Origin: Bdellovibrionales bacterium
GTDB taxonomy: Bacteria; Bdellovibrionota; Bdellovibrionia; Bdellovibrionales; JAMPXM01
DNA: 7,597 bases
Direction of reading: 5' to 3'
NCBI GenBank assembly: GCA_005792225.1
Contig: SXSP01000052.1
Span: 1-7,597 of the forward strand
Shown: positions 1-5,551 of the stretch, piece after piece
Layout: every line of letters begins with the position of its first letter
Numbering within the stretch: the first letter of the stretch is position 1
Notes under the pieces: generated by a model
Database searches by the model: none
The model's input: only the letters and a program-made list of their open reading frames with translations
What the model was told of the DNA's origin: nothing
Made by a program: the position numbers and the translations under genes

Positions 1-110
1 CCTGCCAATTCACCCGCCACCCTCCCGAACCCCATCGCCAACTACCCGTAATTTCTCCCGGACCTGGCACTCGGCTTGAAACAACATCCGTACCGAAAAG
101 CGAGGACCCC
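1..110 (+). other. Left-edge sequence upstream of the SelO-like gene
   Basis: This stretch is strongly C-rich on this strand. The frame of the SelO-like gene is open throughout, without any ATG, GTG or TTG before 111. Another frame ends at a TAA at 49-51, and a third at a TGA at 76-78, so the tail of an upstream gene cannot be excluded. AGGA at 103-106 serves the GTG at 111 with a short 4-nt spacer. I see no convincing promoter hexamers here. Confidence 0.4.
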
Positions 111-1961
111 GTGAAAAGCGTAAAAACATCCGTTCAAGTTCGATTGCTCGCGCCGATCGTCGCCGCGCTTTCCGGCCTGCCGACCGCCGCCACAACCGCA
201 GCCGCCACAACCGCCACAATCACCACAGCAACCCTCGCCACCGCCCTAACAACCCCCGCCCACGCCGCAGACGAACTCAAAAAACTCTCAAACGGCGAGC
301 ACTCAATTAAATCCCTCGGCCCCGACTTCGGCGTCGAAGTTCCGGTCCGAAGAATTGCTGACGAGAACATTCAGCTCGTGTTCGTAAATTATGATCTCGC
401 GAAGGAGCTCGGGATCGAGCTTCCGAAAGATCCCGTGGAACTTGAGAAGATGGCGAAGGAAGCGTTTGGTTGGGAAGTGGATCCGACGAACACTTCGCAG
501 AAGAAATGGTACGCAACGAATTACCTGGACTCTGAGAAAAAAGGCCCGGGCCAGGCCATGGGTGATGGTCGCGCGCTCTTTACGGGGGAGTTGCAGCTGA
601 CGCGCACGGACGGTCGGATCCTTTATATTGATGCCGTTCAGAAGGGCGTTGGTGTTACGCCTTTTGCGTGGCTCAAGAACAAGAGTCACAGTGATGGTCT
701 TCAGACGGTGAATGAGCTAGTCGACAGCGCTTACTTGTCGCGCGCGAATACGAAGAATCAGTTGGATTCGACAGCGGATCTCTTCGGATTTCGGGTGATG
801 AAAGATGGTCAGGTGAAGTCGATGACATTGCGTCTTGGTAACCAGACGCGAGTCGCGCATCCGCGTTTTCACTCGGATACGGTGGTGAATTTTCGGAAGA
901 TCATGGATTACGTCATCGTGCGCGATTTAGGTCTGCCTCTGAATACGGAAGTCACTCGACCGCTCATCATGGAGTGGATGCAGATGTTTACTGAGAACCT
1001 CGCGGTGGAGGCGGCGCGCTTCTTTGACTTAGATGCGATTCAGGAGTCGCCGACGGCGGGGAACAAGACTTCGCGTGGTGGAACGATTGATCTCGCGGGT
1101 GTTCGTTACTTTGATGCTTATCACGGTGCTTACACGCATCTTTTCGGGCGCATTATGGTTGATCAGCAGAACACCTACATGAAGGGCTACATCACGATGA
1201 TCCAGCGGTATATGTCGGATGCGCACTACCTTCGCCCGAAGGACTCCATTGAGCTCAGGGACGAAATGCGAGAATACTTTGATCGCCGGTACACGGAGGA
1301 GTTGTCGCTCCTCACTTTGATGAGACTTGGACTGACGCAGGCGGAGGCGAGGTTAGTGCCGCAGAAGCAGGCGTTCCAACTCGCGTTGGCCGTGAATGCG
1401 CTCAAGCGTGCTAAGGGAACGAAGCACGTGAAGATGCATAACGGAAATGAGAATGTGCGGCCGACGGCGTTCGATACGCGGAAGATCCTCGCGGGGACGA
1501 TGCGGGCCTACGCTTCTTTCAGGCGCGAAGATGCGGTGAAAGAAATCTTCCGGGTCGACCGGAGTTGGCAGACGGAGCACAACGAAGCCCACCAAAAGCA
1601 CATGACGAATTACATCGCGGCCGTTGAAGGTGTTTTGAATTCCATCGGGCACCATAAGTTTGCGACTTGGGCAACGAACGCGGAGAAGATGAATCACCGA
1701 CGCCTTGAGATGTCGTCGAACTACGATTTCTGGAATAAATATCTCGGGCCCGCAATTGAGGCGATCAACAAGGGCGACGTGAGCCACGTGGAAATCACGA
1801 AGCTCATTGATCGTGCCGGCGATGCCCTCGTTGATCCGGGTCTTCCCGAGAGACCCATCACGATGCTGAAGACGAAGAAGGCTCCCGTTTATACGCATCC
1901 GCTCTTTAAGATGTACGAGAGCAGTCAGTCCGCGCAGGCCACGTGCCGGGCTGCCTTTTAA
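111..1961 (+). CDS. Exported, divergent SelO/YdiU-like pseudokinase-fold protein
   Basis: This 616-residue protein shows the SelO (YdiU, PF02696) motifs in the family order. GQxMGDGRA lies at 147-155, and a KGxGxTP block at 178-184 contains the ATP-contacting Lys (K178). TRVAxxRF at 246-253 carries two Arg (R247, R252), followed by N318 and a TID block with D327, the counterpart of the metal-binding Asp. A helical YFDRRY...LGL segment further on also resembles the SelO C-terminal half. SelO enzymes transfer AMP to protein Ser/Thr/Tyr. Here the position of the catalytic Asp (ten residues before D327) is Gly317, so activity is doubtful. Residues 1-52 look like a signal peptide: basic start, Ala/Thr-rich stretch, then PAHA|AD. 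That would be unusual for an ATP-using enzyme. GTG start with AGGA at 103-106; the frame stays open to the left edge of the window, so a longer N-terminus cannot be excluded. Family assignment is fairly confident; activity is unknown. Confidence 0.7.
   Translation: MKSVKTSVQVRLLAPIVAALSGLPTAATTAAATTATITTATLATALTTPAHAADELKKLSNGEHSIKSLGPDFGVEVPVRRIADENIQLVFVNYDLAKELGIELPKDPVELEKMAKEAFGWEVDPTNTSQKKWYATNYLDSEKKGPGQAMGDGRALFTGELQLTRTDGRILYIDAVQKGVGVTPFAWLKNKSHSDGLQTVNELVDSAYLSRANTKNQLDSTADLFGFRVMKDGQVKSMTLRLGNQTRVAHPRFHSDTVVNFRKIMDYVIVRDLGLPLNTEVTRPLIMEWMQMFTENLAVEAARFFDLDAIQESPTAGNKTSRGGTIDLAGVRYFDAYHGAYTHLFGRIMVDQQNTYMKGYITMIQRYMSDAHYLRPKDSIELRDEMREYFDRRYTEELSLLTLMRLGLTQAEARLVPQKQAFQLALAVNALKRAKGTKHVKMHNGNENVRPTAFDTRKILAGTMRAYASFRREDAVKEIFRVDRSWQTEHNEAHQKHMTNYIAAVEGVLNSIGHHKFATWATNAEKMNHRRLEMSSNYDFWNKYLGPAIEAINKGDVSHVEITKLIDRAGDALVDPGLPERPITMLKTKKAPVYTHPLFKMYESSQSAQATCRAAF
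186..214 (+). repeat. 15-bp in-frame tandem repeat in the signal peptide region
   Basis: The 14-mer GCCGCCACAACCGC occurs at 186-199 and again, perfectly, at 201-214. The period is 15 bp, so each copy encodes Ala-Ala-Thr-Thr-Ala. Degenerate Ala/Thr codons continue to about 250. The stretch is C/A-rich with almost no T on this strand, unlike the rest of the gene. It sits in the hydrophobic part of the predicted signal peptide, so copy-number change would lengthen or shorten that segment without breaking the frame. Confidence 0.75.
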
Positions 1962-2842
1962 AGAGAGTTTGTGAGAAGCCAGCGCAACGTATGAGGTGAC
2001 CGCAGTCTCCATGCGGTTGCCGAGTGACCGTGACCACGGAACTCCCGATAAACGACGTTCTCGGCCGGCACTCCCCGCTGAAGAAGGTCTTTCGCGAGAC
2101 GAGAAACGTACTGAGCGTAGGTCTCTTCACCCTCCGTGTCTCCGTGATCAAGATAGAATCGAACAGGCAATGAGGGCAGTGGCGCGTCCGCGAGCATCTT
2201 CTGCATCGACTTCCAGCGGGAGCCGACGGCGATGGAGAGGCACGCAGCACTTGAGAAAACTTCCGGGTGGCGCCAGACGAGGGCGAGCGAAATGTTTCCG
2301 CCCCACGATGAGCCCATAGTGAACGTTGCTTCACGACGGGGATCAGTTCGGTACGCCTGATCAATCCATGGCTTTATGGTTTCGATCAAGAAGGCCGCGT
2401 ACTTCGCTCCGAAAAGATTGTAGTCGAATTCTTCTCCGCGCTGATCCATGAAGGCATCGATGCCCACGACGATCGCACCCACACCCGTCTCTCGACCCAG
2501 CTTCGCTAAGGCCTCGTCGATTTGCCATTCGTAGCCGCCGTCGGCGCTCTGATCATCGAAGCCGTTTTCGCCGTCGTGCAGATAGATCACGGGATAGCGA
2601 CGGGTCGGGTTCTGAAGGTAATCGGCCGGGAGTAAAACACGAATTGTGCGTGAATTTCCGAGTTGAGGCGACTTGATGTTCTCAAAGACGTCGAGTTGAC
2701 CAACGATTGAAGACGAAGCATGCGCAATCTCCACACCTAGAGAAGACACAAAGAAGAGACCGGCCACGAAAAGAAACCGCATGAACAAAGACATCATCGC
2801 CGAGATCTCGCCGTCAATTCCGGATTTAAAACTCAGCGACAT
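1958..2842 (-). CDS. Secreted alpha/beta-hydrolase, enterochelin-esterase-like (PF00756)
   Basis: This 294-residue putative serine esterase has a full catalytic triad. The nucleophile elbow is G-S-S179-W-G (177-181), the acid is D232 in LDHGD, and the base is H273 in the GHSATAW block that corresponds to the GGHxWxxW end of this family. YLHDGENGF at 87-95 is the usual strand and oxyanion-loop region, and IVVGIDA at 124-130 is also typical. Residues about 20-42 form a signal peptide ending IAHA|SSS, so it probably acts in the periplasm or outside the cell. Substrate is not deducible; the family includes siderophore, acyl and feruloyl esterases. The ATG at 2842 is chosen because GGGGAGG lies 8 nt upstream. 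It gives a long 20-residue n-region, and the internal MMSLFMRF start is an alternative. It overlaps the upstream gene by 17 bp and the convergent SelO-like gene by 4 bp. Confidence 0.85.
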   Translation of the reverse strand: MSLSFKSGIDGEISAMMSLFMRFLFVAGLFFVSSLGVEIAHASSSIVGQLDVFENIKSPQLGNSRTIRVLLPADYLQNPTRRYPVIYLHDGENGFDDQSADGGYEWQIDEALAKLGRETGVGAIVVGIDAFMDQRGEEFDYNLFGAKYAAFLIETIKPWIDQAYRTDPRREATFTMGSSWGGNISLALVWRHPEVFSSAACLSIAVGSRWKSMQKMLADAPLPSLPVRFYLDHGDTEGEETYAQYVSRLAKDLLQRGVPAENVVYREFRGHGHSATAWRLRSPHTLRWLLTNSL

Positions 2843-3497
2843 AGATCAAGCCTCCCCAGAGAGGTGTCAGACGATTTTCTTCTTCCCATTCGTTGTACTG
2901 TAAACGTGCGACCGCATTGAGGTCAAACCAAACCCGAAATGCGACTTGCTGATGGACGACCCATTTAACGGCGGGCTCATTGGTCACCGATTCCTGCAGG
3001 TAGCAAGCATAATTCATTCGGTCTTCGAGCCAGGAACGGAAAATCGGTACGCGCACGAGGGCGCGGAACGCCCACGGATCGCCGGGGTTATTTCGTTGAT
3101 TGAGTCCTTGCGAGAGCCAGCCGATGAGGAGCGAGACGCCGAAAGGTCTTAAGACTTCGCTCACCCCTTCGCTTCCATGAACCGACCAGAGAAAGCCCAT
3201 GCGACTTTCGCGGAACTCGGGGTCCTCCCAGTTGTCGTACTGAACGACGAACCTTGACGGTTGTTCGTAGGCCGCGCCCGAGGTCATGGACCAACCGAGA
3301 TCCCAGTCTGTTTCGGAATAGGCGGGCGCCATCGCTTCCCACTGCGCCGCTTGTGAGGGGTAACTGTCGAGCCAGTCGGGATCGAGGGCGAACTCCTGCT
3401 CCGACGCCATGGCGAACGAACTCGCCAAAACCGGAGACGAGAGAACAAACAAAAGCCCAAAGATGAAAGGGAAAACCGGGAGACGGATCGACATCAC
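2826..3497 (-). CDS. Tryptophan-rich secreted protein of unknown function
   Basis: I do not recognise this 223-residue protein. Residues 1-25 form a clear signal peptide (basic start, FPFIFGLLFVLSS core, PVLA|SS; a second possible site is AMA|SE at 31). The mature part has 13 Trp (positions 42 to 214, no regular spacing), a single Cys at 165 and no further obvious membrane helix. The second half contains alternating aromatic/aliphatic runs such as KWVVHQQVAFRVWFDL, and the chain ends LIYVAEF with a terminal Phe. A small outer-membrane beta-barrel is therefore possible, though the end does not match the beta-signal well. The start is GTG (3497) immediately followed by ATG (3494), with no Shine-Dalgarno sequence close upstream. 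Its 3' end overlaps the esterase start by 17 bp, so it is the first clear gene of a two-gene operon and may be a partner or surface anchor of the esterase (inference). Confidence 0.75.
   Translation of the reverse strand: MMSIRLPVFPFIFGLLFVLSSPVLASSFAMASEQEFALDPDWLDSYPSQAAQWEAMAPAYSETDWDLGWSMTSGAAYEQPSRFVVQYDNWEDPEFRESRMGFLWSVHGSEGVSEVLRPFGVSLLIGWLSQGLNQRNNPGDPWAFRALVRVPIFRSWLEDRMNYACYLQESVTNEPAVKWVVHQQVAFRVWFDLNAVARLQYNEWEEENRLTPLWGGLIYVAEF
2851..2857 (-). promoter_or_regulatory. Shine-Dalgarno site deciding the esterase start
   Basis: On the minus strand this reads GGGGAGG, 8 nt before the ATG at 2842-2840. It lies inside the last codons (Leu-Trp-Gly-Gly) of the upstream tryptophan-rich gene. 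Ribosomes finishing that gene would pass directly over this site, which suggests translational coupling. Confidence 0.7.
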
Positions 3498-3691
3498 GGG
3501 ACGAGAGTAGGCGAACTCTCAACATCACTCCTCATCGCTTTTTGACAATTCGGGCCTCCCAAATTTAGAAGAGGATAAGGAATGTACATTGCCCCACATT
3601 TGCGGATGGCGAGGCACGCTGCCTCGGCTTCTTTGTCACAGGTTCCGAAATCAGTTAGGCGGGAACCCGAGCGCGTTTTTGCACTGAGCAA
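3494..3691 (-). CDS. Possible small Cys-containing ORF ahead of the tryptophan-rich gene (doubtful)
   Basis: This is a 65-residue frame from a TTG at 3691, with four Cys in the segment FGTC...AACLAIRKCGAM...PNCQ. Its TGA stop overlaps the start codons of the next gene in the arrangement GTGATG (3497-3492). That is a classic coupling layout and would explain why the next gene has no Shine-Dalgarno sequence. Against it: the TTG has no ribosome-binding site, there is no signal peptide, third-position GC looks lower than in the neighbouring genes, and a competing frame exists on the other strand. No family is recognised. Translation could start internally at the Met of GAMYIP. Confidence 0.22.
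   Translation of the reverse strand: MLSAKTRSGSRLTDFGTCDKEAEAACLAIRKCGAMYIPYPLLNLGGPNCQKAMRSDVESSPTLVP
3542..3571 (+). promoter_or_regulatory. Candidate sigma-70-type promoter in the divergent intergenic region
   Basis: A perfect TTGACA -35 box lies at 3542-3547. Eighteen bases later is TAGAAG (3566-3571), which matches the TATAAT -10 at four of six positions. It points toward the ABC exporter genes and is followed by an AGAGG-type ribosome site and a 49-codon frame beginning at 3582. Prediction from sequence only. Confidence 0.3.
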
Positions 3692-3734
3692 AGTCGCGAG
3701 CGATCATGCAAATTCATCGAGTCTCCCATGAAGA

Positions 3735-3740
3735 TAGAAT
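3735..3740 (+). promoter_or_regulatory. Candidate -10 box just upstream of the ABC exporter genes
   Basis: TAGAAT matches TATAAT at five of six positions. Sixteen bases upstream is only TTCATC, a poor -35 box. If used, transcription would start about 8 nt before the ATG at 3755, giving a nearly leaderless message, consistent with the weak ribosome site there. Low confidence. Confidence 0.2.
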
Positions 3741-3754
3741 AAAGTTGGAACTTG

Positions 3755-5551
3755 ATGGCTCACGACAGTCCTGATTTCCGTCGCCGGCTCATCCGGCGCA
3801 TGATCACGTTTCTTTATCCCATCCGGTTCCTCGCGCTCATCGCGTGTTCGATCGTCGTCGCGCGCATCGCTCTTGAAGTTGTTGCGGTCTACTTCATCAG
3901 CCCCTTCGTCACCACGGTCACAAACCAGCTCTCGACCGGTGGGCGGGCTGACGGGTTCTTCAGTTGGCTTTTCAGCGATGCTTCGTCGGCCAAGGATCTG
4001 AGGCGGGTCCTCGGATTCATGGCCGCATCACAAGTGGGATTGAGCCTCGCGACTTTTCTCGCGTCCGTTTGGGAGCGGCGTCTCAGCATGGGCATCATCA
4101 CCGCCATGCGCACGCAAGTTTACGATCATCTCCAACACCTGGAATTTTCGTTTTACGACCGGATGACGAGCGGGAAACTCATGAATCGCGCACTCGGCGA
4201 CCTCGATGCGGTTCACGGCTTCGTCAATATGAGTTTACTTGCGACTTTGAATATCGTGGTATCGATTACGGCCTACATGGCGCTTCTCTGCTGGCGCTCG
4301 CCTTATCTCTTATTCGCGGCGCTCATTCCCCTGCCTCTCTGGTGCTACGTCATCTTTAAATTCAGCAAACGTTCCGCACCACTTTACGGAAGTCAGCAGC
4401 AGGCCGCCGATGCCATGCTCGGAGTGATCACCGAGAACGTCGCCGGAAAGCACGTGGTGCGCGCCTTCGGCTCACAGAAATTTGAGAGCCGAAAATTCAC
4501 CGAGAAGAATGAGCACTTCCTCACTCGCCTTCTTTCGGTCATTCGTTGGCAGGCGACCTTAAATCCGATGCTTCAGAGCTTGGCGATTCTCGCCCACATC
4601 ACGATGTTCTTCGTTTGCTCGTGGTTGATTCACCGGGGTGCACTCCCGATCGGTGATCTCATGATCCTGGGTGCCGCGATGGGAACGATCCTCGGTAAAC
4701 TGAATCACATCAACAGCATCGCCGAGAGTTTCCAACGCGCCATGGTTTCCGGCACGCGCCTCTTCGAGATTCTCGATGCCGAGCCGACTCGGCCTAGGCT
4801 TGAAGGCTCGGAGAAGATCCCGTCCCTCCGACAAGACGTCATTTTTGAGTCGGTTTCGTTCGCGTACGAGAGCGGAAAACCTGTGCTGAAGAACGTGAGT
4901 TGCCGAATTCCCGGCGGTCAAGTGACGGCCCTCATCGGCCCCACGGGTGCCGGAAAAACGACGCTCTCAGCGCTCCTCGCCCGGTTTTATGATCCAAGCT
5001 CCGGGCGGATCACATTGGGCGATCAAGACATCACGCGGGTGAACTTGCATGAACTCAGGCGCCACGTGGGTTTCGTTTTCCAAGAAACGTTTCTCTTCAC
5101 CGACACGATCCGCAACAATATTCGTTACGGGCGTATGGACGTGAGCGAGGAGATGCTCAGACGCGCGGCCGAGGCCTCCCACGCCGACGATTTTATACGC
5201 AGGCTTCCTGATGGCTACGAGACACGAATCGGAGAAGGCGGCGTCCAACTTTCCGGAGGCCAGAGGCAGAGACTCGCGCTCGCGCGGGCGCTCGTTTATG
5301 ATCCCGAAGTTCTCATTCTCGATGATGCGATGGCTGCGCTCGACGCGACCACCGAATCGATGGTGCGCGAAAGACTTCGCGAACTCAAAAGCGGCCGCAC
5401 GATTCTCATGATCACGCATCGACCCTCAAGCCTTCTGCTCGCCGATCATGTGATCGCGATGGAAGATGGCCGTATCCTCGCCGAGGGCCCGCCGCGGGAA
5501 CTCGCACGTGAGGGCGGAATCCTCGAAACCTTTCAAGAGGGCACCGCATGA
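3755..5551 (+). CDS. ABC exporter half-transporter with degenerate Walker B (heterodimer subunit 1)
   Basis: This 598-residue protein has the type IV ABC exporter (MsbA/MdlAB-like) layout: about six membrane helices within 16-315, then a nucleotide-binding domain from about 360. The coupling motif FYDRMTSGKLMNR follows helix 2. The NBD has an A-loop Tyr (Y371), Walker A GPTGAGKT (395-402), Q-loop Q443, perfect signature LSGGQ (499-503), Walker B LILD (520-523), D-loop ALD (528-530) and switch His H555. The residue after the Walker B Asp, normally the catalytic Glu, is Asp524. That change marks the degenerate ATP site of heterodimeric exporters such as TM287/288. The gene overlaps the second subunit by ATGA. 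I prefer the ATG at 3755 to the adjacent TTG at 3752 because the weak GGAA (3747-3750) is otherwise too close. Substrate is unknown; drugs, lipids or peptides are all possible. Confidence 0.93.
   Translation: MAHDSPDFRRRLIRRMITFLYPIRFLALIACSIVVARIALEVVAVYFISPFVTTVTNQLSTGGRADGFFSWLFSDASSAKDLRRVLGFMAASQVGLSLATFLASVWERRLSMGIITAMRTQVYDHLQHLEFSFYDRMTSGKLMNRALGDLDAVHGFVNMSLLATLNIVVSITAYMALLCWRSPYLLFAALIPLPLWCYVIFKFSKRSAPLYGSQQQAADAMLGVITENVAGKHVVRAFGSQKFESRKFTEKNEHFLTRLLSVIRWQATLNPMLQSLAILAHITMFFVCSWLIHRGALPIGDLMILGAAMGTILGKLNHINSIAESFQRAMVSGTRLFEILDAEPTRPRLEGSEKIPSLRQDVIFESVSFAYESGKPVLKNVSCRIPGGQVTALIGPTGAGKTTLSALLARFYDPSSGRITLGDQDITRVNLHELRRHVGFVFQETFLFTDTIRNNIRYGRMDVSEEMLRRAAEASHADDFIRRLPDGYETRIGEGGVQLSGGQRQRLALARALVYDPEVLILDDAMAALDATTESMVRERLRELKSGRTILMITHRPSSLLLADHVIAMEDGRILAEGPPRELAREGGILETFQEGTA
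5535..5540 (+). promoter_or_regulatory. Shine-Dalgarno site of the second exporter subunit
   Basis: AAGAGG lies 7 nt before the ATG at 5548, within the last codons of the first subunit gene. Together with the ATGA stop/start overlap (5548-5551) it supports coupled, roughly equimolar synthesis of the two subunits. Confidence 0.75.

Noticed and set aside
1353..2012. A 219-codon minus-strand frame opposite the SelO-like gene
   Set aside because: It is a shadow frame with no family resemblance, fully antisense to a gene with recognisable motifs.
1999..2017. Hairpin ACCGCA-loop(7)-TGCGGT near the convergent gene ends
   Set aside because: The stem is only 6 bp with no T-run after it, and it lies inside the conserved C-terminal catalytic His region of the esterase. 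Not a convincing terminator.
3088..3528. A 146-codon minus-strand frame with an AGGAG site, overlapping the tryptophan-rich gene
   Set aside because: It begins near a good ribosome-site-like sequence but translates to an Arg-rich low-quality product. The overlapping frame has a proper signal peptide and is the better gene.
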